Shown piece by piece: positions 53,062 through 62,053 of a stretch of DNA of 64,000 nt. How positions within the stretch are numbered: position 1 is the first letter of the stretch; each line of letters opens with the position of its first letter. The position numbers were made by a program, and so were the translations under genes. This DNA comes from Sva-07 sp963698435 (GTDB lineage: Bacteria > Actinomycetota > Acidimicrobiia > Acidimicrobiales > Ilumatobacteraceae), in assembly GCA_963698435.1 (NCBI GenBank), contig CAVOQV010000012.1:248001-312000 (forward strand). Direction: 5' to 3'. Under the pieces are notes generated by a model. It saw only the letters and a program-made list of their open reading frames with translations, was not told the origin of the DNA and did no database searches.

Positions 53062-55734
53062 ATGGGCACCTATCTCGTCGTCGACGGCAACTCGCTCACG
53101 TACCGCGCGTTCTTCGCGCTCCCGACCGACATGGCCACCGCCAGCGGGCAGGTCACCAACGCGGTGTTCGGCTTCACGTCCATGCTGATCAACGTGCTCA
53201 AGGACCACACGCCCGACGGTGTGCTCGTTGCATTCGACCGTCCCGAGCCGACGTTCCGGCACGAGGCGGAGCCTCTCTACAAGGCACAGCGGGAAGCCGC
53301 CCCCGACATCCTGCGCCAACAGATGGGCCTGGTACGCGAGGTGCTCGATGCGGTCGGGATCACGGCGATCGACCTGTCCGGTTGGGAGGCCGATGACATC
53401 ATCGCCACGGTCACCGATCGTCTGGTCGATGCCGGCCATCAGGTGATCATCGTCACCGGTGACCGCGACAGCTACCAGCTGGTGCGCGACCCCGATGTCA
53501 GGGTGCTCTACAACAAGCGCGGCGTCAGCGACTACGCGCTCTACGACGAGGCGGGCATCGAGGAACGAACCGGCGTTGTGCCGTCGTCGTACGTGCAGTA
53601 CGCGGCGCTGCGCGGCGACAACAGCGACAACCTGCCCGGCGTTCCCGGCGTGGGGGAGAAGACAGCCGCCAAGCTGATCAACACCTACGGCGGCCTCGAC
53701 GGGATCTTCGAACACGTCGGCGAGCAGACACCGAAGCTCAGGTCGAACCTCGCCGAGCACGAAGACCGGGCGCGGAAGAACCTCGAACTGATGCAACTGC
53801 GTCACGACGCCCCGATCGCTGACCTCGACATCGACGACCTGGGCGTCACCCCGAATGCCGGCGAGCTCAAGCGGCTCTTCGACTTTCTCGAGTTCCGCAC
53901 GCTCGCCGGCCGGCTCGACGAGGCGCTGTCGGCGATGGGTTCCTCGGTCGACCTGGGGCCGGTCGAGCAGCGAGCGGAGATCGTCGCCGAGGTGACGACG
54001 GCGGCGTCGCCGACCGACGCGGCAGCGGCGCTCGCGTCGGCAGAAGCGCTCGACATCGCCGCCACCTGGGTGGGGGAGCCGGGACGGAGCCCGCTCGCCG
54101 GGATTGCCGTGGTCGTCGACGCGTCGGTGGCCGAGGTGCTGTGGATTCCCGCCGACGTGCTCGCCGACGACGCGGTCCGCACGGCACTCGGGGCTCACGT
54201 CAACCTGCGCGGACACAACGTCAAACCGCTGATGAGGTCGCTGCTCGAGTTCGACATCGAGGTGCGGGGGCTCACGCTCGACACCGCGATCGCCGCCTAT
54301 CTGATCGATCCGGCCGAAGCGCGCTACACGCTGCCGGACCTGATCGAGAAGTACACGAAGTTCGCCCGTCCTTCCGACGACGCGGCCGGCAGCGGCCAGC
54401 TGGATCTCGACGGGACGTCGCTCGGTGACGCCGAGCTCGCCGCTCGCGACGCTCTCGCCGTCAACGCGCTCGCCGAGCCGATCGTCGCGAGCATGGAGGC
54501 CCAGGGGATGGCCGAGCTGTACCGAACCATCGAGAACCCGCTCGTGCTGGTGCTCGCCAAGATGGAACACGTCGGAATCGGCGTCGACGTCGACGAGTTG
54601 CGCGCGCTCGGCCAGCGCCTGTCCGACGAGGTCCAGACGTTGCAGGGTCAACTGCGCGAGGTCGCAGGCCGAGAGGACCTGAACCTCAACTCGCCCAAAC
54701 AACTCCGTGAGATCCTCTACGACGAACGCGGCCTGTCGCCGGGGAAGAAGACCAAGACCGGCTACTCGACCGATGCGGCGACGCTCGAGAAGATCAAGGA
54801 CCAGTGGCCCGAGTTCCTCGGACCGCTGATGCGCTATCGGGAAGTCGAGAAGCTCCGGAGCACCTACGGCGAGGGTTTGTTGGCCGAGGTCGCCGACGAC
54901 GGCCGGATCCACGCCACGTTCAACCAGACCGTCGCCCGGACGGGCCGGCTGTCGTCGGACCAGCCGAACCTCCACAACATCCCGGTGCGCACCGAGGAAG
55001 GTCGCCAGTTCAGGCGGGCGTTCGTCCCCGCACCCGGAACCACACTGCTCGTCGCCGACTACAACCAGATCGAGCTGCGCTGCATCGCTCACCTCGCCAA
55101 GGACCCAGGACTGATCGACGCGTTCACCAGCGGTCAGGACATCCACAATGCGACCGCAGCACGAGTGTTCGGCGTCGACCCGGCCTCTGTGACCGTCGAG
55201 CAACGGTCGAAGGCGAAGATGGTGTCGTACGGGCTCGCCTACGGCATGGAGGCCTACGGTCTCGGCCAGCGGCTGAACATCGCGACCGAGGAGGCCGCCG
55301 TCATTCTCGACGCCTACTTCGTCGCCTTCCCGAACGTGAAGGCATACATGGACCGAACGGTGATCGAAGCACGCGAGCGTGGCTACACCGAGACACTGTT
55401 CGGGCGTCGTCGCCCGATTCCCGAGCTGATGAACTCGAACTTCCGGGTCCGTCAGGCCGGCGAACGCCAGGCGATGAATGCTGGGATCCAGGGCCTCGCC
55501 GCCGACATCTTCAAGGTGGCCCTCGTGCACATCGACGAGGCGCTCGTGGCAGGGGAGTACGACAGCCGCGTCGTGCTCCAGGTGCACGACGAGGTGATCG
55601 TCGAAGTGCCCGACGACGAGCACGACGTCGTCGGCGACCTGGTCGTCGGGCTCATGCGCGACGCAGCCGACCTCGACGTGCCGCTGGAGGTCAACGTGTC
55701 GTGGGGTGAGACGTGGGCGTCGGCGAAGGGCTGA
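53062..55734 (+). CDS. polA: DNA polymerase I
   Basis: 890-residue replication/repair polymerase. The 5'-nuclease domain (1-290) has VVDGNSLTYRAFFALP, VAFDRPEPTFRHE, GWEADDII, TGDRDSYQLV and GDNSDNLPGVPG. The central 3'-5' exonuclease-like domain (about 310-480) lacks the DxE motif (SAEALDIAATWV), so proofreading is probably lost, as in many actinobacterial and Thermus enzymes. Polymerase motifs A (VADYNQIELRCIAHLA), B (RSKAKMVSYGLAYGM) and C (VLQVHDEVIVE) are intact. Confidence 0.97.
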   Translation: MGTYLVVDGNSLTYRAFFALPTDMATASGQVTNAVFGFTSMLINVLKDHTPDGVLVAFDRPEPTFRHEAEPLYKAQREAAPDILRQQMGLVREVLDAVGITAIDLSGWEADDIIATVTDRLVDAGHQVIIVTGDRDSYQLVRDPDVRVLYNKRGVSDYALYDEAGIEERTGVVPSSYVQYAALRGDNSDNLPGVPGVGEKTAAKLINTYGGLDGIFEHVGEQTPKLRSNLAEHEDRARKNLELMQLRHDAPIADLDIDDLGVTPNAGELKRLFDFLEFRTLAGRLDEALSAMGSSVDLGPVEQRAEIVAEVTTAASPTDAAAALASAEALDIAATWVGEPGRSPLAGIAVVVDASVAEVLWIPADVLADDAVRTALGAHVNLRGHNVKPLMRSLLEFDIEVRGLTLDTAIAAYLIDPAEARYTLPDLIEKYTKFARPSDDAAGSGQLDLDGTSLGDAELAARDALAVNALAEPIVASMEAQGMAELYRTIENPLVLVLAKMEHVGIGVDVDELRALGQRLSDEVQTLQGQLREVAGREDLNLNSPKQLREILYDERGLSPGKKTKTGYSTDAATLEKIKDQWPEFLGPLMRYREVEKLRSTYGEGLLAEVADDGRIHATFNQTVARTGRLSSDQPNLHNIPVRTEEGRQFRRAFVPAPGTTLLVADYNQIELRCIAHLAKDPGLIDAFTSGQDIHNATAARVFGVDPASVTVEQRSKAKMVSYGLAYGMEAYGLGQRLNIATEEAAVILDAYFVAFPNVKAYMDRTVIEARERGYTETLFGRRRPIPELMNSNFRVRQAGERQAMNAGIQGLAADIFKVALVHIDEALVAGEYDSRVVLQVHDEVIVEVPDDEHDVVGDLVVGLMRDAADLDVPLEVNVSWGETWASAKG

Positions 55735-55736
55735 AC

Positions 55737-56081
55737 GTGCCAGGAGGTCCTGACGACGTCCCGATCGATTCGATCGTGACGTCGCTCGACGAGTTGACCG
55801 ATCTGTACCGGTCGCCGTTCGTGCTGATCGGAACCGACGGTGCCGATGGTGGGCTCGACGTGTCGCCGCGCGGCGGGCCGCCAGGGTTCGTGCGCGTCCT
55901 CGACGATCGCCGCGTCGCGGTCCCCGATCTCAACGGCAACAACCTCATCGACAGCCTCCGCGCCGTGGTCGCCACGGGGCGCGCCGCACAGGGACTCGTC
56001 GCCTCGAACGACGTTGCGACTCGCGACTTCCTCGAACAGAGCTACGCGGACGATCTCCCCCACGACGCTCCCGAACGTTGA
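55737..56081 (+). CDS. Truncated pyridoxamine 5'-phosphate oxidase-family protein
   Basis: About 114 residues. The N-terminal half matches the flavin-binding start of PNPOx-like proteins (GGLDVSPRGGPPGFVRVLDD, VAVPDLNGNN), but the usual 200-residue fold breaks off after about 75 residues. It ends in unrelated sequence. The next gene begins within 12 bp, so the missing half is not present in another frame. The frame is open, but the protein is unlikely to be a working oxidase. The GTG at 55737 is preferred; 55713 overlaps polA. Confidence 0.55.
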   Translation: MPGGPDDVPIDSIVTSLDELTDLYRSPFVLIGTDGADGGLDVSPRGGPPGFVRVLDDRRVAVPDLNGNNLIDSLRAVVATGRAAQGLVASNDVATRDFLEQSYADDLPHDAPER

Positions 56082-56092
56082 GCGGCGGTGCC

Positions 56093-56857
56093 GTGACCGA
56101 CCGCGATCACTGGTTCGAGGACCTCGCCGATCATCTCGGCTCGGCGTACGACCGGTATGCACACACCAAGGGCACGGTGCAGGAGGTCGACCACATCGTC
56201 GCCTCGCTCGGCCTTCGTCCAGGGGAGCGGGTACTCGACGTCGGCTGCGGTACGGGCCGCCATGCACACGAACTCGCCGGTCGGGGGATCGAGGTGCACG
56301 GCATCGACATCAGCCAACGCTTCATCGATCTCGCCTCCGCCGCGTCACCCCCCGGCGACGAACACGATGCCGCGGCCCGGTCCGCCGTCACGTCGCGGGC
56401 GACGTTCGAGCGTGCCGATGCACGGTCGATGACGTTCGACGCCGAGTTCGACGCGGTGATCTGTCTGTGCCAGGGCGCCTTCGGGATGATGACGGCCGAC
56501 GGCGAGGACGACGCCGTCGTCGCCGGCATGGCTCGAGCGCTGACGGCGGGTGGGCGGCTGGCACTGAGCGCGTTCAATGCCTACTTCGCCGTCAGATACC
56601 ACGACGACGCCGCCTTCGATGCATCGACCGGCGTCTCGCACGAGGTGACCGAGATCCGCTCAGAGACGGGCGAGGCGAGATCGGTCGACCTGTGGACCGG
56701 CTGCTACACCCCGCGCGAACTCCGGCTGCTGCTCACCGCGCACCGCTTCGTCGTCGACTCGATCTCCAGCGTCGAGCCCGGCGCCTACGGATCCGACCCC
56801 CCGACGACGGAGTCTCCGGAGTTCCTCGTCACCGCCCATCTGGGCCGTCGGGTCTGA
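56093..56857 (+). CDS. Class I SAM-dependent methyltransferase
   Basis: 254-residue methyltransferase of the Methyltransf_25/11 type. Motif I is VLDVGCGTGRHAHEL (about residues 44-58), followed by VHGIDISQRFIDLA (motif II) and FDAVICLCQGAFGMM (motif IV). The C-terminal ARSVDLWTGCYTPRELRLLL is typical of small-molecule methyltransferases. The GTG at 56093 is preferred over an overlapping TTG at 56078. The substrate is unknown. Confidence 0.85.
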   Translation: MTDRDHWFEDLADHLGSAYDRYAHTKGTVQEVDHIVASLGLRPGERVLDVGCGTGRHAHELAGRGIEVHGIDISQRFIDLASAASPPGDEHDAAARSAVTSRATFERADARSMTFDAEFDAVICLCQGAFGMMTADGEDDAVVAGMARALTAGGRLALSAFNAYFAVRYHDDAAFDASTGVSHEVTEIRSETGEARSVDLWTGCYTPRELRLLLTAHRFVVDSISSVEPGAYGSDPPTTESPEFLVTAHLGRRV

Positions 56858-56981
56858 CAGCGCTGCGCAGCACGATTCGGGGAAGTCGATGCCGGATCGC
56901 GGTGGTAGCCTGGTCGGCTGCGTCGCAATCCGTGGCGCGCCTGTCCATCTATTCACGTCCGTTTCGAAAGCAGTTCGTCCC

Positions 56982-58403
56982 TTGTCCGACACCGCAACCA
57001 CCTCCGAGTCTCCCGCCAACCAGATGGGAACCTTCGACGACGAGGGCACGTACACCCCCCGCGAGATCGTCTCCGACGACCTCGGCATGTCGTTCGCCGA
57101 TGCGATCGACGGCACCATGGTCACCGTCGAAGACGGCCAGATCGTCAACGGCACCGTGGTCAAGATCGACAAGGACGAAGTCCTCCTCGACATCGGCTAC
57201 AAGTCCGAAGGCGTGATCCTGTCTCGCGAGCTGAGCATCCGCAACGATGTCGACCCGTCCGAGGTCGTGTCGCTCGGCGAGCAGGTCGAAGCACTGGTCC
57301 TCACCAAGGAGGACAAGGAAGGCCGCCTGCTGCTGTCGAAGAAGCGGGCGCAGTACGAACGTGCATGGGGTGACATCGAGGCCAAGAAGGAAGCCGACGA
57401 GGTGGTCTCCGGCCCGGTCATCGAGGTCGTCAAGGGCGGCCTCATCGTCGACATCGGCCTGCGCGGCTTCCTGCCGGCATCGCTCGTCGAACTCCGCCGT
57501 GTGCGTGACCTCGCTCCGTACATCGGCGAGACCGTGCACTGCAAGATCATCGAACTCGACAAGAACCGCAACAACGTGGTCCTGTCCCGTCGCGCCTACT
57601 TGGAAGAGAACCAGAAGGAGACCCGCGACCAGTTCCTCAACAACCTCAAGGTCGGCGAGGTCCGAGAGGGCACCATCTCCTCGGTCGTCAGCTTCGGCGC
57701 CTTCGTCGACCTCGGCGGCATGGACGGACTCATCCACGTCAGCGAGCTGTCGTGGAAGCACGTCGACCACCCGGGCTCCGTCGTCACCGTCGGCGACCCG
57801 GTCAAGGTGCAGGTCCTCGACGTCGACTTCAGCCGCGAGCGCATCAGCCTCTCGCTGAAGGCCACCCAGCAGGATCCGTGGCAGGAGTTCGCCGAAGGCC
57901 ACCAGGTCGACCAGCTCGTCTACGGCCGAGTCACCAAGCTCGTCCAGTTCGGCGCGTTCGTCCAGGTCGGCGAAGGGATCGAGGGGCTCGTGCACATCTC
58001 GGAGATGTCAGCGCACCACGTCGACAGCCCCGAGCAGGTCGTGACGCCAGGCGAAGAGCTGTGGGTCAAGATCATCGATCTCGACCTCGCCCGTCGTCGT
58101 ATCAGCCTGTCGATCAAGCAGGCCGCCGAAGGTGGCGAGCTCGCTGCCGAGTACCGCGAGCACTTCGAGGTCGACTCGGCCGGTAACTGGGTTCAGGGTG
58201 AAACGTCGGCCGAGGCCGAAGCTGCCTGGTCCGAGTACTACGGCGAAGGTGGCGAAGGCGCAGCCGAGGCTGCCGCTGGCGCACCCGCTGTCGACGCCGA
58301 GGTACCTGCCGCCGAGGTACCTGCGGCCGAGACACCCGCAGCCGAGACACCCGCAGCCGAGGCCGCTGAGTCGCCCGCCGTGGAGGAAGACACCGAAGGG
58401 TGA
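56982..58403 (+). CDS. rpsA: 30S ribosomal protein S1
   Basis: About 473 residues with four S1 OB-fold repeats: near VNGTVVKIDKDEVLLDIGYKS, GPVIEVVKGGLIVDIGLRGF, EGTISSVVSFGAFVDLGGMDG and YGRVTKLVQFGAFVQVGEGIEG. This is the actinobacterial layout. The C-terminal 50 residues are an Ala/Glu/Pro-rich tail with short ETPAA and EVPAA repeats. A TTG at 56982 (MSDTATTSESP) or an ATG at 57024 could start it; neither has a strong ribosome-binding site. coaE overlaps its stop by 4 bp. Confidence 0.95.
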   Translation: MSDTATTSESPANQMGTFDDEGTYTPREIVSDDLGMSFADAIDGTMVTVEDGQIVNGTVVKIDKDEVLLDIGYKSEGVILSRELSIRNDVDPSEVVSLGEQVEALVLTKEDKEGRLLLSKKRAQYERAWGDIEAKKEADEVVSGPVIEVVKGGLIVDIGLRGFLPASLVELRRVRDLAPYIGETVHCKIIELDKNRNNVVLSRRAYLEENQKETRDQFLNNLKVGEVREGTISSVVSFGAFVDLGGMDGLIHVSELSWKHVDHPGSVVTVGDPVKVQVLDVDFSRERISLSLKATQQDPWQEFAEGHQVDQLVYGRVTKLVQFGAFVQVGEGIEGLVHISEMSAHHVDSPEQVVTPGEELWVKIIDLDLARRRISLSIKQAAEGGELAAEYREHFEVDSAGNWVQGETSAEAEAAWSEYYGEGGEGAAEAAAGAPAVDAEVPAAEVPAAETPAAETPAAEAAESPAVEEDTEG

Positions 58404-59014
58404 TCCTGGTCGGGTTGACCGGCGGCATCGGCGCCGGCAAGTCGACCGTGTCAGCGATGCTCGCCGAACGCGGCGCAGCCATCGTCGACGCTGACCAGAT
58501 CGCCCGCGACCTCCAGTCGCCGGGCAGTCCGGTGCTCGACTCCATGGCCGAGCGCTTCGGCCCGGACATCCTGCTCGCCGACGGGGCACTCGATCGTGGA
58601 GCCGTCGCCAAGATCGTCTTCAACGACGAGGCGGCACTGAAGGATCTCAACGGCATCGTCCATCCGGCGATGCAGTCGGAGATCGAGCGCCAGATCGACG
58701 AGCACCGCGCGACCGACCGCGTGGTCGTGCTCGACTTCCCGCTGCTCGGTGAGAACCCGCGCGCGGGGCTCGCCGCCACCATCGTGGTCGACATTCCCGT
58801 CGACGTCGCCGTCGAGCGGCTCGTCGGGCAGCGGGGGATGGACGAAGGAGATGCTCGGGCGAGGATCAGCAGTCAACTGAGCCGCGAGGAACGCCTCTCG
58901 ACCGCGACGCACGTGATCGACAACGGGGGCGACCTCGAGTCGCTGACCAGGCAGGTCGACGACCTCTGGGTACAGCTCCTCGACCTCCCACCCACCGCCG
59001 ACCCCACCGACTGA
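58400..59014 (+). CDS. coaE: Dephospho-CoA kinase
   Basis: 204-residue P-loop kinase performing the last step of coenzyme A synthesis. The Walker A is GLTGGIGAGKSTVSAML (residues 5-21), then VDADQIARDLQSPGSPV, VHPAMQSEI and VVLDFPLLGE. The lid region contains RLVGQRGMDEGDARARI, and HVIDNGGDLESL ends the family core. The GTG start at 58400 overlaps the rpsA stop, so the two are coupled, a common actinobacterial pair. Confidence 0.96.
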   Translation: MILVGLTGGIGAGKSTVSAMLAERGAAIVDADQIARDLQSPGSPVLDSMAERFGPDILLADGALDRGAVAKIVFNDEAALKDLNGIVHPAMQSEIERQIDEHRATDRVVVLDFPLLGENPRAGLAATIVVDIPVDVAVERLVGQRGMDEGDARARISSQLSREERLSTATHVIDNGGDLESLTRQVDDLWVQLLDLPPTADPTD

Positions 59015-59019
59015 ATCGG

Positions 59020-59589
59020 TTACGGGTCGAGCATCGACAGCGACATGTCGACGACGGGCACATCGGGGGCCGGCGTCGACTCGTAGCGATCGAGGTGATC
59101 GCCGCCGAGGTCGCCGAACGCCGCCGCGACGAGTGCCCAGTACGACTGCCGGATCCCGGCGCGCCCCACGTCACGAGCTGCCTCGTAGCGCTCGATCGCA
59201 CGTGTCCGGGGAACATAGGTCATCACCCGCTCGGCGCGCGTGTCGCTCTCCAACCTGATCCTGTCGGTGACGTCGGTTCGTTCGTAGTCGCGCTCACGCC
59301 AGTCGAGCATCGCCAGTTCGTCCGCGGTGACCCGAACGATCACCCCGTTGCAGCTCTCTGCGTCGGAGGCGACCAGGCCGAGCGAGACCACCAACCCCTG
59401 CGTGATGATGAGTCCTTCGTGTGTCCAGTCACCTCGGAGATGAAGCGAACCGTAGTTCCACCGACGTCCGTAGCCGTCGAGGTGGGCGATGGCGACGTGG
59501 TGGGATGCGACATCACGGCCGATCGTGGTGGCCATCGACGTCGGCGAGACCAGCGAGCCGTACCCGAAGATCCAGGTCGTGTCGCTCAC
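59020..59589 (-). CDS. Gamma-glutamylcyclotransferase-family protein
   Basis: 189-residue AIG2/GGCT-fold protein. The substrate-binding loop is WIFGYGSLVSP and the catalytic Glu is in LDWRERDYERTDV. It is expected to release 5-oxoproline from gamma-glutamyl amines or peptides. Its start overlaps the M20 amidohydrolase stop by 4 bp. It is the last gene of a minus-strand cluster with a GCS2-type ligase and a selenocysteine-type glutathione peroxidase, which fits gamma-glutamyl-thiol turnover. The activity itself is inferred. Confidence 0.85.
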   Translation of the reverse strand: MSDTTWIFGYGSLVSPTSMATTIGRDVASHHVAIAHLDGYGRRWNYGSLHLRGDWTHEGLIITQGLVVSLGLVASDAESCNGVIVRVTADELAMLDWRERDYERTDVTDRIRLESDTRAERVMTYVPRTRAIERYEAARDVGRAGIRQSYWALVAAAFGDLGGDHLDRYESTPAPDVPVVDMSLSMLDP

Positions 59590-60845
59590 GAACCGGCGGC
59601 GGACCCGTTCTCGAAGAACCGTCCGACGGTTGCCGCGAGCAAGCGCACACCGATCGAGATCGCACGTTCGTCCACGTCGAAGTGGCCGGCATGTAGATCA
59701 AGTGTGGGCCCCTGCGGAGAGCGCACGCCGAGGCGGACGTAGGTGCCCGGAACTTCACGCGTGAACCATGCGAAGTCGTCGCCACCCCAACTCTGTTGGA
59801 CCGACACGATCGCGTGATCGCCGAACGCGACCGTGGCGGCATCGCCGACGATGCCGGTGATCTCGGCGTCGTTCACCACCGGAGGGACGCCGTGGGTGTA
59901 GTCGAGGTCGATCTCGGCGCCCGAGCCGGCGACGATGGAGCGGAGCTCGTGCTCGAAGACGTCGGGCAGTTCGTCCCAGACCGGCAACGACGGCGTACGG
60001 ATCGACGCCTTCAGGAGGCCGTGCGTCGGAATCACGTTGGCGGCATCGCCGGCGTGGACCGAGCCGAAGACGACCTTGACGAGCTCGGCGTGGTCCTGGT
60101 CGATGTGTGCCACGCGAGCAGCAACACGGCCTGGCAGGTCCGCGATGATGCGGGCGGCAAGCGTCACCAGGTCGACGGTCAGCTCAGGACGAGCGGTGTG
60201 GCCGCCCGGACCCGAGAGTGCGATCACGGCCATGTCGGCGGCCGAGGAGATCGCGCCGGTCCTGAGTCCGATCAGACCCACGTCGAGCTTCGGCTCACAG
60301 TGCAGACCGACGATGCCGGCGACGCCACCGAGCCCGTCATCGGTGAGCACGTCGAGCGCCCCGCCGGGCACGCGTTCCTCTGCTGGTTGGAAGATGAAGC
60401 GAACGGGTCCCGGCAGCTCGTCACGATGATGAGCGAAGTAGAGCGCGGTGCCGAGCACGATCGCGGTGTGGACGTCGTGGCCGCAGGCGTGCGACACGCC
60501 GTCGACCTGACTGCGGTAGGGCACGTCCTTCTCGTCCGCCATCGCCAGCGCGTCGAGGTCCGCGCGCAATGCGAGGATCCCGCTTGGCCGGTTCGCCGCT
60601 GAGGTCGTGTCGTCGGGGGTGATGTCGCACACGAGACCGGTCCCGACGGTCAAACGACGAGCGTCGAGCCCGGCGAGTTCGAGACGCTCGTGGACGAGGT
60701 CGGTGGTCGCCCGTTCCTCGCCGCTCAGTTCGGGGTGGGCGTGCAGGTTGCGACGCAACGCGATCAGGCCGCTGCCGTGTTCGTCCAGCCACCGGTCGAT
60801 CGCACGAGGTCGAGCAGGGCCACGTGCGGCCGCGAGTTCGGTCAT
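59586..60845 (-). CDS. M20D-family amidohydrolase/peptidase
   Basis: 419-residue metallo-amidohydrolase. Metal ligands are visible: LRRNLHAHPELSGEE at the start, GVSHACGHDVHTAIVLG (Cys-Gly-His), FQPAEERVPGG (Glu-Glu), VGLHCEP and the C-terminal LDLHAGHFDVDE. The lid domain has LSGPGGHTARPE and GDAANVIP. Relatives deacylate N-acyl amino acids or split small peptides. The 4-bp overlaps on both sides (with the ligase and with the cyclotransferase) couple it tightly to them. Confidence 0.93.
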   Translation of the reverse strand: MTELAAARGPARPRAIDRWLDEHGSGLIALRRNLHAHPELSGEERATTDLVHERLELAGLDARRLTVGTGLVCDITPDDTTSAANRPSGILALRADLDALAMADEKDVPYRSQVDGVSHACGHDVHTAIVLGTALYFAHHRDELPGPVRFIFQPAEERVPGGALDVLTDDGLGGVAGIVGLHCEPKLDVGLIGLRTGAISSAADMAVIALSGPGGHTARPELTVDLVTLAARIIADLPGRVAARVAHIDQDHAELVKVVFGSVHAGDAANVIPTHGLLKASIRTPSLPVWDELPDVFEHELRSIVAGSGAEIDLDYTHGVPPVVNDAEITGIVGDAATVAFGDHAIVSVQQSWGGDDFAWFTREVPGTYVRLGVRSPQGPTLDLHAGHFDVDERAISIGVRLLAATVGRFFENGSAAGS

Positions 60846-62008
60846 CGCGCCGGACGCACGCTGGTCATCGAGTCGGTGGCGAGTTCGGCGGCGAGGTACT
60901 GGACCACGTCGGCGAGCGTACCGCCGGCCTCCACGACACGCCGCTGGCGCTGCGCGCCGGACCCGACCTCGAGCATCCGCTCCAGGTCGGCGAGCTGATC
61001 GAGTGTGCCGAGGTCGCCGGCGACTGGTCGCAGCTCGTCGAGCAGTTCGGTCACGAGCGTGCGCACCGGAATGCGTTCGGGGTGACCGCTGCCGGGGTGT
61101 TCGACGATCAGCTCAGCGTGCATCCCGTAGCGAGCAGCGAGCCACCGGTTCTCGCGGATCGTCCATTCCCGAGGAGGCGCCGGCAGCGAGCCGTCGTCGA
61201 TGCGTCGATTCGCCCACTCCACCAGGGTTTGCGCGAGCGCCGCCAGCGCGACGGTCTCGCGTACCGTCGGTGTGGCATCGCACATCCGGAACTCGACGGT
61301 GCCGAAGTCGGGATGTGGCCGCAGGTCCCACCAGACCTCCCGGATCGAGGAGATGCACCCGGATTCGAGCAGCGTCGACATGAACGACTCGAAATCGGAC
61401 CAGTCGGCCAACGGTGGCGGGAGACCAGCGGTCGGAAGCACCTCGAAGAGCTTGGTGCGCGCCGAGGCCAGCCCTGAGTCCTCGCTCTCGAAGTACGGAC
61501 TCGACGACGACAGCGCCAGCAACAGCGGGTGGTGACGCATGAGCTCGCGGATGATCCGGATTGCTCTGCTTCCGTCGGCGACACCGACATGTACGTGCAT
61601 CCCGCAGATCAGCATCCGGCGAGCTGGCCACTGGAGATCCTCGACGAGATCGAGATAGCGCTGCTGAGGGCTGACGACCTGCTCTCGGGCCAGTCCGAAC
61701 GGATGCGTCCCGGCGCTCACGAGCGTGAGACCTCGTCGCTCGGCCGCCGCTCGCAACTCGGCGAGTGTCTCGTGCAGGTCCTCGGCTGCCTGGGCGGGGT
61801 TCTCGCACACGCCGGTGATGATCTCGATGGTGCTCTGGAACAACTCGTGCTTGGCCTTGGGGTGTTCGCCGCCAGGATGGTGGGCGCCCATCTCGGCGAG
61901 GATCTCGTTCGATGCCGACGCGAGCTCTCCCGTGACGGCGTCGACGAGATGCAACTCCATCTCGACGCCGATCGTCGGCCGGGAATTCGGGGTGAAGTCG
62001 ATCGTCAC
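60842..62008 (-). CDS. GCS2-type glutamate-cysteine ligase / carboxylate-amine ligase
   Basis: 388-residue ATP-grasp-like ligase of the GCS2 family (YbdK, EgtA and plant-type GshA relatives). TIGVEMELHLVDAVTGEL is the N-terminal signature, HELFQSTIEIITGVCENP the substrate block and MLICGMHVHVGV the metal/ATP-site His pair. FRMCDATPTVRETVALAAL follows. It probably forms a gamma-glutamyl amide, with Cys a plausible acceptor. The GTG at 62008 is chosen over a TTG at 62029 because GGAG lies upstream. It follows the glutathione peroxidase after 45 bp. Confidence 0.9.
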   Translation of the reverse strand: MTIDFTPNSRPTIGVEMELHLVDAVTGELASASNEILAEMGAHHPGGEHPKAKHELFQSTIEIITGVCENPAQAAEDLHETLAELRAAAERRGLTLVSAGTHPFGLAREQVVSPQQRYLDLVEDLQWPARRMLICGMHVHVGVADGSRAIRIIRELMRHHPLLLALSSSSPYFESEDSGLASARTKLFEVLPTAGLPPPLADWSDFESFMSTLLESGCISSIREVWWDLRPHPDFGTVEFRMCDATPTVRETVALAALAQTLVEWANRRIDDGSLPAPPREWTIRENRWLAARYGMHAELIVEHPGSGHPERIPVRTLVTELLDELRPVAGDLGTLDQLADLERMLEVGSGAQRQRRVVEAGGTLADVVQYLAAELATDSMTSVRPAR

Positions 62009-62053
62009 GTCACCACTCCGCAACCGCAACCGCCAGGCTGTCGGCTCGTCGGT

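Noticed and set aside
55737..56081. Selenocysteine readthrough of the short PNPOx-like gene
   Set aside because: Its TGA is followed directly by another gene, the frame beyond does not resume PNPOx sequence, and no GGUCU-type hairpin follows.
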